A DNA stretch of 64,000 nucleotides from Sphingomonas sp. BAUL-RG-20F-R05-02. GTDB lineage: Bacteria; Pseudomonadota; Alphaproteobacteria; Sphingomonadales; Sphingomonadaceae. A program made the translations under genes and the position numbers. Positions within the stretch are counted from its first letter, which is position 1. Every line of letters begins with the position of its first letter. Of the stretch, positions 1 to 10,500 are shown piece after piece. The stretch covers positions 248,001 through 312,000 of the forward strand of contig NZ_JAKNQH010000001.1 in the NCBI RefSeq assembly GCF_022662305.1, in the 5' to 3' direction. Below the pieces are notes generated by a model. It ran no database searches. It saw only the letters and a list, made by a program, of their open reading frames with translations, and was not told the DNA's origin.

Positions 1-2
1 AC

Positions 3-1010
3 AACAAGATGCAGGCGATGCCGGAGAACCAGCGTAACGACATGGTGCTCGCCGATCCGCTCAACGCGCTGATCGCCAACTCGATCACGCCGCAGGCGGA
101 AAAGGCGCAGTTCACCTACATTCGCGGCACGATCGCCTACAACAACAAGGACTATGCCAAGGCCGCGACGCTCTTCGCCTCGGCACGCAGCCTCGGCTAC
201 AACAAGGACGATCTGGCACTGAACCTCGCGCGCGCGAAGGTCGAAGCGGGTGACGTCGCCGGCGGTATCGCCGAACTCGGCACGGCTGTGAAGGCCGAGC
301 AGGCGGCTGGCCGCAAGCCGCCGCAGGATTGGTACAAATATGCCGTGTCGCACGCGATCAAGGCCAATCTGCCGGAGCAGACCAACACCTGGACGCAGAT
401 GTGGCTTGCCGACTACGGCACCAAGGAAAACTGGCGGACGGTGATCTACACGTTCGGCTTCTCGGGCCCAGGTGCCACCCGCATGAACGATCGTAACCGG
501 ATCGATCTATACCGCCTGATGCGCGTGACCAACTCGCTTGCCGGCGCGAAGGAATATATCGACTACGCCGACGCGTCGAACAAGATCGGTCTGCCGACCG
601 AAGCCAAGGCGGTCATCAAGGAAGGCTTCGATTCGAAGATCATCCCAGCCGGTAATGCAACCGCGACGGACATCGCCAAGCAGGCCAGCGAGTCGATCGC
701 CTCGGACAAGCCGCTCGCCGCGCAGGAAAAGGCTGCCGCCGCGGCTGCCAAGGGCGATCTCGCCTCGCAGGCTGGTGACGCATACCTTGGTGAGCGCAAC
801 TACGCGAAGGCCGCGCAGCTCTACACGCTTGCCGCGACGAAGGGTGTGGCGGACATGGATCGCCTGAACCTGCACCTCGGCATCGCGCAGGCGCTGGGTG
901 GTGACAAGGAAAATGCCAAGGCGACGCTGATGAAGGTGACGACGTCACCCAACTCCGACATTGCGAAGCTGTGGGTCACATGGCTCGCCTCGCCGCCCGT
1001 CGCGGCATAA
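3..1010 (+). CDS. TPR-repeat protein, C-terminal part (5' truncated by window edge)
   Basis: The frame is already open at the left edge (Asn-Lys codons precede the first Met at 9), so the N-terminus lies outside the window. About 335 residues are visible, largely alpha-helical and Ala/Lys-rich. Tetratricopeptide-like helical pairs occur near both ends, for example IRGTIAYNNKDYAKAATLF near residue 40 and GDAYLGERNYAKAAQLY near residue 255. TPR arrays scaffold protein-protein contacts; no catalytic motif is visible and the partner is unknown. A strong hairpin terminator follows directly, so this is the last gene of its transcript. Sphingomonads carry similar Ala-rich TPR proteins of unknown role. 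Confidence 0.8.
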   Translation, partial: NKMQAMPENQRNDMVLADPLNALIANSITPQAEKAQFTYIRGTIAYNNKDYAKAATLFASARSLGYNKDDLALNLARAKVEAGDVAGGIAELGTAVKAEQAAGRKPPQDWYKYAVSHAIKANLPEQTNTWTQMWLADYGTKENWRTVIYTFGFSGPGATRMNDRNRIDLYRLMRVTNSLAGAKEYIDYADASNKIGLPTEAKAVIKEGFDSKIIPAGNATATDIAKQASESIASDKPLAAQEKAAAAAAKGDLASQAGDAYLGERNYAKAAQLYTLAATKGVADMDRLNLHLGIAQALGGDKENAKATLMKVTTSPNSDIAKLWVTWLASPPVAA

Positions 1011-1027
1011 GCAATCGCTGAGCGAGA

Positions 1028-1062
1028 GGCCGGGTGGCAGGCGTGCCGCCCGGCCTTTCTTT
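1028..1062 (+). terminator. Rho-independent terminator after the TPR gene
   Basis: A 12-bp GC-rich inverted repeat (ggccgggtggca / tgccgcccggcc, one G-T wobble) with a short loop is followed by a T-rich stretch (tttctttt). It begins 18 bases after the stop codon at 1010. Confidence 0.8.
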
Positions 1063-1108
1063 TGCCCGACGCGGCAGGGCGCCAGTCACCAGCTACGCCG
1101 CGGGCCAG

Positions 1109-1576
1109 TTATTCTACACGCACGGGTATGCCCGGCAGTGACTTTGCGGTGCGGATCGTCAGCGACGTTTTGACGCTGGCGACGTTCGGCGCGGGCGTCA
1201 GCTGCGTCATCAGGATGTCCTGAAAGCCCTTCAGATCACTTGCGACAATTTTCAGAATGAAGTCGATCTCGCCGTTCAGCATGTGGCACTCGCGCACTTC
1301 CGGAATCGTCGCGACATGCGCTTCGAACGCGGCAAGATCCTGCTCGGCCTGGCTGCGCAGGCTGACCATCGCAAACACGGTGATGGGATAGCCGAGCGTT
1401 GCCGCATCCAGATCCGCGTGATAGCCTTTGATCGCGCCAGCTTCCTCCAGCGCCCGCACGCGGCGCAGGCAGGGCGGGGCAGTCAGACCGACACGTTCGG
1501 CAAGTTCAACGTTGGTCATCCGGCCGTCACGCTGTAGCAACTCGAGAATGCGCCGGTCGATTACGTCAAACGCCAT
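1109..1576 (-). CDS. Lrp/AsnC family transcriptional regulator
   Basis: A 155-residue protein with the standard Lrp layout. An N-terminal AsnC-type helix-turn-helix (VIDRRILELLQRDGRMTNVE, then LAERVGLTAPPCLRRVRALE) is followed by an alpha/beta RAM domain that binds amino-acid effectors and forms oligomers (ECHMLNGEIDFILKIVASD). I chose the ATG at 1576 because MAFDVIDRR is the usual family start and a GGAG lies about 9 bases upstream; an in-frame start 30 codons earlier would add non-family sequence. It is divergent from the histidine-kinase gene at 1759. Lrp proteins often control amino-acid metabolism or a neighbour; no target is evident here. Confidence 0.9.
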   Translation of the reverse strand: MAFDVIDRRILELLQRDGRMTNVELAERVGLTAPPCLRRVRALEEAGAIKGYHADLDAATLGYPITVFAMVSLRSQAEQDLAAFEAHVATIPEVRECHMLNGEIDFILKIVASDLKGFQDILMTQLTPAPNVASVKTSLTIRTAKSLPGIPVRVE

Positions 1577-1758
1577 TACAGACCGCTCCAAAAGGGTAGA
1601 TTTATTTCCATAGTCGAAGAGGTCTTTAGCATAAGATAATTGCGAGGGAACGCAATTGTCCCACAATGTTACGCCCGAAAATCGGCTATTCCGCCAACGC
1701 GCGTATCAGGTTAAGAATTGGTTACGGTGCGGCGGTTCGCGCGGCCAGGGGCTCGAGG

Positions 1759-3516
1759 ATGGTTGCTTTGCGGTTCGACGACAGTCTCGAAACGGTGCTT
1801 TCGGCCGACGTGTCGACTCCTTTCGGCGCGCAGTCGACATGGCGGCAATTGGTCGATCTTCTCGGACGGCGCCGGGCAAAGGCGGACCCCGCGACCATCG
1901 CGCGCTTGCGGGCGCTTCGCCCGCACGTGCCGCTTGCCGTCAGGGCCGCCAGCGCCCGTGCGCTCGCTTACGCCGATCCGCCGGTCGAAGTGGTTAGGCT
2001 GTTCGCAGAAGACGACTCGGTCATCGCGGCCCCCGTGTTGCGCAGCGCGCGGATCGCCGAACGCGACTGGATCGCTCTGCTCCCAAACCTGTCGGCGGTC
2101 GGTCGATCCGTCCTGCGTCACCGTCGCGATTTGCCGACCGGCGTGGAGCGCGCGCTGGAGGCGTTCGGCAGCGTCGACTTCGTACTCCAGGCGTCGCCTG
2201 AGGCGGTACGCAAGGCAGCATCAGTACGCTTCCTGCGACCGGTCGCGCCGGCGCCTGTCGAGACGGTCGTCGCGCCGGAATCGTCTTTCGCTTCGATCGC
2301 CAGCATCGCCAATGGCTTGCCGGTCGTGGCGGAAGCGCTGCGGCAAAGCACAACCGACCCGGCAACGCCGCCACCGGCAGATGGCAGCTTCCAGATCGCT
2401 GAAATTGTCGCACGGCTCGACGCCTTTCATCGCGAGCGGGACGAACAGGGGCCGCAGCTTCAGGCGGAACTGCTTCCGGCCGAACCGCAGGAGTCGCGCG
2501 GCTTCCAGTTCGAAACCGATGCCCGCGGCCTGATCCGCTGGGTCGAGGGTGCATCCCGTGCGGCACTGATCGGGCTGTCGCTGGCTGCCGCGGGTGAGGA
2601 TGCGGCCGTGGACGGCGTCGCCTCCGGTGCGTTCCGGCGCCGGTCCGGCTTCGCTAACGCACGTCTCGTTATCGTGGGAACGTCCGACGCGGCCGGCCAT
2701 TGGCGGATTGGCGGCGCCCCGATGTTCGACCGGGCAAGCGGCCGCTTCACCGGCTATCGCGGCACCGGCCGCCGCCCGCGCGCGGAGGAAAGCGCGGAGA
2801 TCGCGCGCGATCGCCGTAGTGCCGGGTCGGATGCTTTGCGCCAGCTCGTCCACGAACTGCGCACGCCCGCCAACGCAATTGCGGGCTTTGCCGAGATGAT
2901 CGAATCCGAAATGCTCGGTCCGGTTCCGCAAACCTATCGCGGGCGGGCCGGGATGATCCGTGAGCAGGTTCACGCGCTGCTCGGCGCGATAGATGATATC
3001 GACATGGCTGCGCGGATTGATTCGCGCGCGCTTGATCTACGTCCGGACGTGGTGGTGCTTGCGCCCTTGCTGGCGCGCATCGCCGGTGATCTCGGCCCAC
3101 TTGCAGGGCTGCGCTCGGCGGTGATCGAGTGTCGGGCGGCCCCCGACGCGGTGGTCTCCGGTGATGATCGCGCGGTCGAACGGCTGATCGGACGCTTGCT
3201 CGCCACGCTGGTTGCTTCGGCACAGGCGGGCGAGCGGATCGTCGTTGCAGCCGTGCGCGAGGATGCGCAGGTGGTGATCATGTTCGATCGGCCACAGTCG
3301 CTCGCCGCTTATACCGCCGAGGCGCTGCTCCAGATCGACGCGGAACATGCGGCAGAGCAGGCCGGTGCGCCGTTGCTTGGCACCGGGTTCGCCCTGCGCC
3401 TTGCGCGCAATCTGGCAAGTGAACTCGGCGGTGCGCTTATGCTTGGCGACACGGCCTTGACTTTGCGGCTGCCTGCCGCCGTTACTGCGGGGATGGGACA
3501 GGCTTCTTTCAACTAA
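1759..3516 (+). CDS. Sensor histidine kinase with degenerate ATP-binding domain
   Basis: A 585-residue protein. The first 200 residues form a helical domain of no recognised family. A PAS-like segment (FETDARGLIRWVEG) follows near residue 255, then a HisKA dimerisation/phosphoacceptor helix with HELRTPANAIAGFAEMI, the phosphorylatable His being residue 365. The catalytic domain is odd: where an N-box should read NLLxNA it reads RLLATL, and the G1 box DxGxG is FDRPQS; only a G2-like GTGFALRLARNL remains. No transmembrane segment is obvious, so it is probably cytosolic. The start at 1759 is supported by AGGGG about 7 bases upstream; the frame extends 31 codons further. The deacetylase GTG comes 3 bases after the stop, implying one operon. 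No response regulator is adjacent. Confidence 0.8.
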   Translation: MVALRFDDSLETVLSADVSTPFGAQSTWRQLVDLLGRRRAKADPATIARLRALRPHVPLAVRAASARALAYADPPVEVVRLFAEDDSVIAAPVLRSARIAERDWIALLPNLSAVGRSVLRHRRDLPTGVERALEAFGSVDFVLQASPEAVRKAASVRFLRPVAPAPVETVVAPESSFASIASIANGLPVVAEALRQSTTDPATPPPADGSFQIAEIVARLDAFHRERDEQGPQLQAELLPAEPQESRGFQFETDARGLIRWVEGASRAALIGLSLAAAGEDAAVDGVASGAFRRRSGFANARLVIVGTSDAAGHWRIGGAPMFDRASGRFTGYRGTGRRPRAEESAEIARDRRSAGSDALRQLVHELRTPANAIAGFAEMIESEMLGPVPQTYRGRAGMIREQVHALLGAIDDIDMAARIDSRALDLRPDVVVLAPLLARIAGDLGPLAGLRSAVIECRAAPDAVVSGDDRAVERLIGRLLATLVASAQAGERIVVAAVREDAQVVIMFDRPQSLAAYTAEALLQIDAEHAAEQAGAPLLGTGFALRLARNLASELGGALMLGDTALTLRLPAAVTAGMGQASFN

Positions 3517-3519
3517 TCC

Positions 3520-4533
3520 GTGGCGCCTGCTCGCTCGCCATCAGGGTTCAGGCCGGAACCGCCACAATCCGCCGACCTGATCGATTGGCCTGCCGACTTC
3601 GGCATGCGCTTCACCGTCTTCATCGATACCGAGGAAGAGTTCGACTGGGCTGCACCGCTCGCGCGTGAAGGTCATACCCTCGCCTCGGTCGCGGCGATCC
3701 CGGAGGCGCACCGCCGGTTCGCTGACCACGGCGTCCCGCTTACCTACATGGTCGACTATCCGATCGCGACCGACGGGCGGGCACGTGATATCCTGCGCGA
3801 ACTGCTTGGCGATGGCGTGTCGGCGATCGGGACGCAGTTGCACGCCTGGGTTAACCCACCCTTCAATGAAGTGCTTAGCGCTGCGAACAGCTATGCCGGC
3901 AATCTGCAGCAGTCTGTCGAGGCGGCAAAGCTCGACCTCCTGACCGATGCGATCACATCGGCGTTCGGGCAGCGTCCGATCGCCTATCGGGCGGGTCGTT
4001 ACGGCATTGGGCCTGGGACGCTCGGGCTGCTGGCGGCGCGTGGGTATCGCCTCGACACTTCGATGCGCTCGCGTTACCGCTACACGGCGGATGGCGGGCC
4101 GGACTTCAGTGCGATCGGCAACGCCGCGTTCCGCTGCGGACCCGACCGCACGATCATCGAGCTGCCGCTTACGACGGTGTTCACCGGTGTTCTGCGAAGC
4201 GGCGGCGCCCGTTTGTACGGGCCGCTCGGCCGGGTGCCGAGGGCGCGCGGCTTGTTCGCGCGTGCCGGGCTGTTGTCTCGAGTCGCGCTCACGCCCGAAG
4301 ATATGCCTCTGGCGGAAGCGCTGGAGGCGATAGCCGTCGCGGTCGGCGAGGGGGTGCGGGTGCTCAACTTCGCGTTCCACTCGCCCTCGCTCGCGCCCGG
4401 TCATACGCCGTACGTGCGCGACGCGGCCGATCTCGCGCGCTTTCATGGGTGGTGGCATGCGGTGCTGACCGACTTGGCCCGACGTGGCGTCCGCCCGGCG
4501 TCGCTCGATGCTCTGATCGCCAACGCACGCTGA
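3520..4533 (+). CDS. WalW-like polysaccharide deacetylase family protein
   Basis: A 337-residue protein with a GTG start almost touching the kinase stop. It resembles the NodB-fold/WalW group of polysaccharide-modifying proteins. The conserved acid motif appears as FIDTEEEFDW near residue 34, a His motif as IGTQLHAWVNPP near residue 107, the YRAGRYG segment near residue 150, and a late LNFAFHSPSLAPGH carries the C-terminal catalytic-type His. There is no signal peptide, so action on a cytosolic or membrane-linked glycan precursor is more likely than on secreted polymer. Pairing with a sensor kinase suggests a role in exopolysaccharide or envelope sugar modification. The substrate is unknown. 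Confidence 0.75.
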   Translation: MAPARSPSGFRPEPPQSADLIDWPADFGMRFTVFIDTEEEFDWAAPLAREGHTLASVAAIPEAHRRFADHGVPLTYMVDYPIATDGRARDILRELLGDGVSAIGTQLHAWVNPPFNEVLSAANSYAGNLQQSVEAAKLDLLTDAITSAFGQRPIAYRAGRYGIGPGTLGLLAARGYRLDTSMRSRYRYTADGGPDFSAIGNAAFRCGPDRTIIELPLTTVFTGVLRSGGARLYGPLGRVPRARGLFARAGLLSRVALTPEDMPLAEALEAIAVAVGEGVRVLNFAFHSPSLAPGHTPYVRDAADLARFHGWWHAVLTDLARRGVRPASLDALIANAR

Positions 4534-4579
4534 ACCTTGCCACCGCGCCTCCGCTTCCGCTAACGGTGCCGCGCAGGTG

Positions 4580-4655
4580 GGGCCTGTAGCTCAATGGTTA
4601 GAGCTGGCCGCTCATAACGGCTAGGTTGCGGGTTCGAGTCCTGCCGGGCCCACCA
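4580..4655 (+). tRNA. tRNA with CAT anticodon (probably tRNA-Ile2, read as Ile after lysidine modification)
   Basis: A full cloverleaf can be folded by eye: acceptor GGGCCTG/CGGGCCC, D arm GCTC/GAGC, anticodon stem GGCCG/CGGCT with loop CTCATAA, T arm GCGGG-TTCGAGT-CCTGC, and an encoded CCA. The anticodon is CAT. Elongator tRNA-Met and tRNA-Ile2 (C34 changed to lysidine by TilS) share it. The G-rich acceptor and the CTCATAA loop resemble proteobacterial Ile2 rather than initiator tRNA, which would need three G-C pairs in the anticodon stem. Ile2 is preferred, but elongator Met is not excluded. Confidence 0.93.
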
Positions 4656-4717
4656 ACGCCTCTTCTCACCGCCGCAAAGTGGCGTGGCGCGACCGCTCTC
4701 TATCGCGCACGTCAGCT

Positions 4718-7348
4718 CTATACCGCCCCAAGATACGTTTCAGGCTCGGCGACCGTCGCCAGCACCAGCTTCTGCAGCACGACGTTGTCGTCCAGACGCC
4801 ACACCGAGACGGTGTGACGACCTGTACCGATCGCACCCAGTTGCGCGGGCAACCGCACCACGTTGTCGCACACCGCGTCGGCCCAGCGCTTCGTCGCCGC
4901 AGAACTATGCTCGCCACCGGTCGGCTCCAGCGACACCTGTAGAACCTGAACCGGCCCGTTATCGATCGATACGCCGATGCGCGATGTGCCGCGACCTGTC
5001 GTGTCTAGGGTCGGGGCCAGATACAGCGTCAGCGTGGCCGGGCCTGCTTTCTGGATCACCATGTCATAGTCGAGGTGAACGGCATCGTCCTGCGTCGTAG
5101 CGGCCCGCCCCTGCGGCAGCGCGATCATGCCGCCGCCGGTGCGTCCGAGATCTGCAATCGGGGTCCACCTGAGCCCCTTGCCATCGTGCGCGCGGCTGAA
5201 CGCTGTGGCCTCGCGTGCGACGACCCCCGGGGGGGCGCCCACGCGATCGACAAATTTCGGTTGAAGCCTACGGCGATCGTTTGGCGTGTCGGCGCCAACA
5301 CGCATGATGCTTGGCATAGTCTGCTGCGTCGGATCGTTCCAGATGACGTAGCTCATGTGGACCTGCGCCATCATGCCATCCCACTTGCCGCCGTTGATGC
5401 TGTGGTAGCGCTGCACCAGTTCGCCGTCGCGGCGGAACGCCGTCTCCACCATGTCGGCGAAGTAGTTGGCGCGAGCATCGTTTTTGGACGCGAGCAGCCG
5501 GTTCCAGGCGGTGCCGTAGTACAGCCGGTACAGGTTCGCCATCGCCGCGATGGGGTATTCGATCAGCTGGTAATAGGCGTCCCGCTGATCCGCCGACAGC
5601 CGCGCGCGCACGGCGATCATGCGTGCCTCCAGCGCATCCCATTCGGCGACCATCATGCCGAACTCGCCGCCATCCAGCCCCGCCGGGGTTACGCCGCCAA
5701 GTGGGAAGCTGGACTGGTCGATCAGCTCCGGTTTGCGTCGCGCGGTATATTGGCTGTACGCGGTGATCATCTCCCCGATCGCGCCGGCCTGTTCCGGGCC
5801 GAACGTCGCGGCTGCCCAGGCGCGCGGGTAATCAGCGAGTGCCTGTGGCGTCATCGCCTCCGGGTCCCATGCCTGCGCGAGGAAGAAGCCGAGCGGATAT
5901 TCCATCGGCTTGATATCGCCGACATTGACGATCCAGATCGTGCGCACGTTATGCTGATACGCAAGGTCCATCTGCTGCCAGACCTTCTCGATCTGGTTGG
6001 TGTTGATCCATTTGTAGTTGCGCGGGCCGCCGACGTAATCAAAGTGATAATAGATGCCGTAGCCGCCCTTGCGCGGCGGCGCTGCAGGGTCTGGCAAGCG
6101 GCGAAGCTGGCCCCAATTGTCGTCGGAGAACAGCAGCGTCACGTCGTCCGGCACCTTCATGCCGTGATCGTAATAGTCCTGCACTTCCTTGTAGAGCGCC
6201 CACACCTGCGGCGTTTCGCTGGCGGGCTTGCCGGTGACGTCCGCGATGATCCTGCGCTGATCGGTCACGACCTGCTCGAGCAGCCCGGTGGCCGTGCCTT
6301 CGGCCATTGCCTGATCGCCATCCCCGCGCATGCCGACCGTCACGACGGACTCATACGCTTTGCCGTCGCCCTTCGACATCATCCGTTCGATCCCGCCGCG
6401 CCAGAAGGCGCGAAGATGATCGCCGTTCTTCGTATAGTCCCAGGCGCCGCCCGTGATCCCCTGATCCTGGTGGCGGTGCCACTCCTCCTGCGCGCGCAGC
6501 ATCGGTTCGTGGTGGGAATTGCCCATCACCACGCCCATCGCGTCGGCCAGCACCATGCTGGCGGGATCGTCATCCGCGAACGCCTTGCCCCACATCGCGG
6601 GCCATAGATAGTTGCCCTTCATGCGCAGCAGCAGTTCGAACACATGCGCATACATGGCGGAATTCACCCCGCCGAATTTCTTGATCGCCCAGCCGGAGAG
6701 GCACGGATCCTCGTCGTTGATGAAGAAGCCGCGATACTTCACCTTCGGCTGATCGCGCCGGCTACCCGCCGGGATCAGGATGTCGCGCTGGCGGCGCACC
6801 GGCACGTCGGCGAACCAGTGCCACGGGGAAACGCCGATACGCTGTGACAGATCATAGGTACCGAATACAGCGCCGCGCCGGTCGGCGCCGACGATGACCA
6901 ACGCCCGCGCTACGCCGGGCAGGGGATTGTCGACGACGATCTGGCGAAACGCTTCCCATTCTCCGTGCAGGTCGGCCGCCTGGATGCGGCCGGCGCGGAC
7001 GAACTGGTCGATCATCGCGCTTTGGCCAAGCACGCCGATCACCACCACCGGACCGCGTACGTCCGCGATATGCCCTTCGATAAGCGTCGGGCGGGTTCCA
7101 CACACACGGCCGAGATCGTCGGCGAAGCTCGCCGCGACCCGCCGCACGGCGCTGTCCGCACCAGCATCGACGAAGACGGTCGCGGCCGTTCCGTCGCCGA
7201 TCAGGTGAAACGCAGTGCGCGGGTCGACGGCACTCTTTGAAGCGGGCGTTGCGAGCGCTGGGGTGGCTAGCGCACCGATGGCCGCTCCCAATCCCGCGCT
7301 TGCTAGCAAAGTGCGGCGTGACACAGCCGGTATCGAATATGCCCGCAT
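4718..7348 (-). CDS. GH115 family glycosyl hydrolase (xylan alpha-1,2-glucuronidase)
   Basis: An 876-residue secreted enzyme. A Tat-type signal (SRRTLLASAGLG, residues 10-21) ends in an Ala-rich stretch, suggesting export of a folded enzyme to the periplasm. GH115 signatures run through the middle: RGFFINDEDPCLSGW near residue 205, MKGNYLWPAMWGKAF near 242, GNSHHEPMLRAQEEW near 275, LLFSDDNWGQLRRLP near 405 and TIWIVNVGDIKPMEYPLG near 465. A C-terminal beta-sandwich (from about 715) completes the usual four- to five-domain length. GH115 enzymes remove (4-O-methyl)glucuronic acid from xylan. GGAGAG precedes the ATG at 7348. It lies just downstream of a TonB receptor on the same strand, a typical uptake/degradation pair. 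Confidence 0.9.
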   Translation of the reverse strand: MRAYSIPAVSRRTLLASAGLGAAIGALATPALATPASKSAVDPRTAFHLIGDGTAATVFVDAGADSAVRRVAASFADDLGRVCGTRPTLIEGHIADVRGPVVVIGVLGQSAMIDQFVRAGRIQAADLHGEWEAFRQIVVDNPLPGVARALVIVGADRRGAVFGTYDLSQRIGVSPWHWFADVPVRRQRDILIPAGSRRDQPKVKYRGFFINDEDPCLSGWAIKKFGGVNSAMYAHVFELLLRMKGNYLWPAMWGKAFADDDPASMVLADAMGVVMGNSHHEPMLRAQEEWHRHQDQGITGGAWDYTKNGDHLRAFWRGGIERMMSKGDGKAYESVVTVGMRGDGDQAMAEGTATGLLEQVVTDQRRIIADVTGKPASETPQVWALYKEVQDYYDHGMKVPDDVTLLFSDDNWGQLRRLPDPAAPPRKGGYGIYYHFDYVGGPRNYKWINTNQIEKVWQQMDLAYQHNVRTIWIVNVGDIKPMEYPLGFFLAQAWDPEAMTPQALADYPRAWAAATFGPEQAGAIGEMITAYSQYTARRKPELIDQSSFPLGGVTPAGLDGGEFGMMVAEWDALEARMIAVRARLSADQRDAYYQLIEYPIAAMANLYRLYYGTAWNRLLASKNDARANYFADMVETAFRRDGELVQRYHSINGGKWDGMMAQVHMSYVIWNDPTQQTMPSIMRVGADTPNDRRRLQPKFVDRVGAPPGVVAREATAFSRAHDGKGLRWTPIADLGRTGGGMIALPQGRAATTQDDAVHLDYDMVIQKAGPATLTLYLAPTLDTTGRGTSRIGVSIDNGPVQVLQVSLEPTGGEHSSAATKRWADAVCDNVVRLPAQLGAIGTGRHTVSVWRLDDNVVLQKLVLATVAEPETYLGAV

Positions 7349-7464
7349 CCCACTCTCCGACGTCGTTCGCTTGGCGCGGCTTTGCCCGCCAGCGTGTGTT
7401 TCATGAACCCGCCCGACCGCACTGCCGCGCGGTCAAGAACAGTAGCGATCGCACCCGCTAACGA

Positions 7465-7495
7465 TAAAAAAGGGGCGCTGCAAAGCAACGCCCCT
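7465..7495 (-). terminator. Rho-independent terminator after the GH115-locus TonB receptor
   Basis: Read on the minus strand, GGGGCG...CGCCCC forms a hairpin directly followed by a run of six T. It lies 30 bases past the receptor stop and before the GH115 start, so GH115 is probably transcribed mainly from its own promoter or by read-through. Confidence 0.8.
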
Positions 7496-7525
7496 GAGGA
7501 TCCCAACCGGGGAGGGGGGCCGGGC

Positions 7526-10500
7526 CTAGAACGTTCCGCGCAGACCAATGAGCAACTGGCGCCCGGGCTTGTACTGCGTGAACGTGTCGTTGGTGAACTG
7601 GAAGTAGGACTTCAACGTCGCGTTGGTGAAGTTCGACAGATTGATGGTCAACTGCGGCGCGTGTGGAATGTTGAAGATCTTGTCCAGATCGAATGCGGAC
7701 GAGAAGTCGTAGCTCGTGTAGTCGAAGTTGTAGAGGCCAGCCGCCGGGATGCCGTTCTGCGCCAGACCGCTGCTCTGCGAGCCGCGACGCGACGTGGTGG
7801 AAACGCGCAGCATGACGCCGTGCTTCTCGTAATAGCCGGTGATGTTGTAGGTGAACGGCGCGACGCCGAACGCCACCGCTGCGCCCTTGCTGGTCTGGTC
7901 GACGATCGTGGCGTTGGCGTTGAAGCCGAAGCCGGTCACACCGATCAGCTTGGTCACGAAATCAAGCGGCTGAACCCACTGGAATTCGAGGCCGTTGATG
8001 GTCAGCTTGTCGGGCACGTTGATCTGCGAGGTGATCTGCACCTGCGCCGCGGTCGGACCGCCACGCGAGTTCAGCGCGATCTGCTGCGTCGGGTTCAGCG
8101 TATCGTAGGTGATGCCGTACTGTGCGAGATCGGTGAACGGCACCGTCGTGATGTTGGTGGTGGTGAACCCGTTGATCGACTTGCGGAACGCGTTGACGCT
8201 GATCACGCCCTCGCGGCCGGTGTAATATTCGAAACCGAGATCGAGGTTGGTCGACAAATACGGTTTCAACGCCGGGTTGCCGATTGACGCCTGATCCGCC
8301 GATGGTGCGGGGAACGACACGCCGGGCAGCTGCGCCGAAGGGTCGGGCCGCGTCATGGTGCGCGATCCTGCGACGCGCACCACCGCATGCTCGCCCAGAT
8401 CATAGGCGAACGTCGCAGCCGGCAGCCAGTTGGTGTAGTGATTGCGGGTGGTCACCGATCCGGTCAGGTTGGGATACCGGCTGCCATCGGGCAACATCAC
8501 ACCGGCGGCGTTGGTGTTGCGTGGGTCGGGCAGCGAGGTCGTGCCGGTGATGAGCTGGATCGTGTCGACGTAGCGTAGGCCGACGTTGAACCGTACCGTG
8601 CCTTCGCCGAGTTCCTGCGCGCCGTTCAGGGTGGCGAATGCCGACTTCACGACTTCGCGGATCTGGCCACTCATCGCGCTGGTGTTCGATGCGCCGTTGG
8701 CTGGCGCCGTGTCGTGGAACGACTTGTAATTGGTCGCATTGGCAAACGCCGGGAAGTTAACCGTCACGAAGCCGGCCGGACCGGGCGACAGATAGCTCGG
8801 GAAGGCGGAATTTGGCACCAGCGAACCGCCGTAGGTCACCGGACCGGTCATGCCTGCGGTCGAACCGGTTCCGTACCCCGGATAGGCTGGATAGCCGGCC
8901 GGGGCGGCGCCGGGTGCATTCAGCCCTGCACACGGCGGCTGCGTGTTCGGCGAGGGTACGAAGACGCTGGGATTGTTGCCGCACGCCGCGTTCTGCCAGG
9001 CCTGGCTGTTGTCATAGCCCTGGATCATCCGCGAGACGTCGTCGAAAGCGCCGCCGACCTTCAGGTTCAGCTTGGTGCCGCCCCAGGTCAAATCGCCCCG
9101 GAAGCCCTTGGTCTTGTTGACGCGGCGCTCATCCTGAAGATTGAGCCGGCTGCCGGCGTACCACCCGAAGTTGTTCGGATCGTTGAGGTCCAGCCCGCTC
9201 TGAATCGTCGGTGCGCCGTCACCCGTGTTGGCATAAGTGACGGTGTTGCCGACGCCGAGCGGGGTGGTGGCACCAACGGTCGGGCTCTCGCGGTGGAACG
9301 TGGAGCGCGAATAGTTGCCCTGCAGGTTCAGCTTCAGCGTGTCCGAAATTTCCCATGCGCCGCCAGGGTTGACGCTGACTAGCTTCGTGGTTTCGATGTA
9401 GGGGCGGAATTCGTCGAAGAATTGTGCGTTGGCAAAGGTGCCGCCGGTCACGCTGCATCCGGCGCTGCAGTCGGTCTTGTCGAACGTCAGGTTGGTGGGG
9501 ATGATCGCGCTGTTACGGACGATCCACGCCATATCCTCGCGGATCAGGTTGTTGTGCTTATAGCCGTACAGGCCATCGACATAGAAACGCAACGTGTCGG
9601 TCGGCCGCCACTCGGCGCTGACAATTGCGTTGATGCGATCGCGCGATCCGCGCTCGTCCGAGGTGCGGCCGAGACGCGGCAGCAGCGCGTTGTCGATCTG
9701 CTGGATCGTAGCGCCCGGATTGTGCGCGAGCAGGAATGCCTGGTCGATCGGCGTGCCTGCGACTAAGCCGGCGCCCGCACCGACCGGAACCACCGCCGGG
9801 ATCGTCCAGTTGCCGCCCCCCGTAGTGTTGCAGCCCGTCGCCGCACCGCATTGCGCCGCAGTAAGCGCGGGGTTGGTATAGCCGATCGTTTCAAAGCCAC
9901 GCGTGTCGGTGAGCAAGCGCTGGCCCGACACGCCGGCGAGGATGCCGATCGTGTCGTTGTGCCAGCTTCCAATCATCGAGCCGCGCACGCCGATACGATC
10001 ATCCGGGCTCTGGTTCGAACCTTGAATATTGTAGGCGACATAGGATTTGGAATTGTCGAACGGGCGCGCTGACCGCAGATCGACGTTACCGGCAGCGCCA
10101 CCTTCGAGAAGGTCGGCGGTGTAGCTCTTGTTGACGGTCAACTTGGTGAACAAGTCGGTCGGGAAGAAGCTCAGATCGACCGAGCGATCGGTGCCCTGCG
10201 CGTCGGTCGCACCGGAGGAGGCGACAGCGATGGGCGCGCCGTTCAGCGTGACGTTGGTGAAGTTCGAGCCGAGGCCACGGATGGCGACGTTCACGCCCTC
10301 GCCGGTGATGTCACGCGTGATGGTGATGCCGGGGATGCGGTTGAATGATTCCGCGATGTTGGTGTCGGGAAACTTGCCGATATCTTCGGCAAAGATCGAA
10401 TCGGTAAAGCCGGTCGACTCGCGCTTTGCATTCGTCGATTTCGCAAGGCTCGAGCGATAGCCGGTCACGACGATATCGGGGGCAGTCGCGTCAGCAGCCT

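Noticed and set aside
5075-6607. 510-codon plus-strand frame opposite the GH115 gene
   Set aside because: Antisense shadow; no domain and codon pattern belongs to the minus strand.
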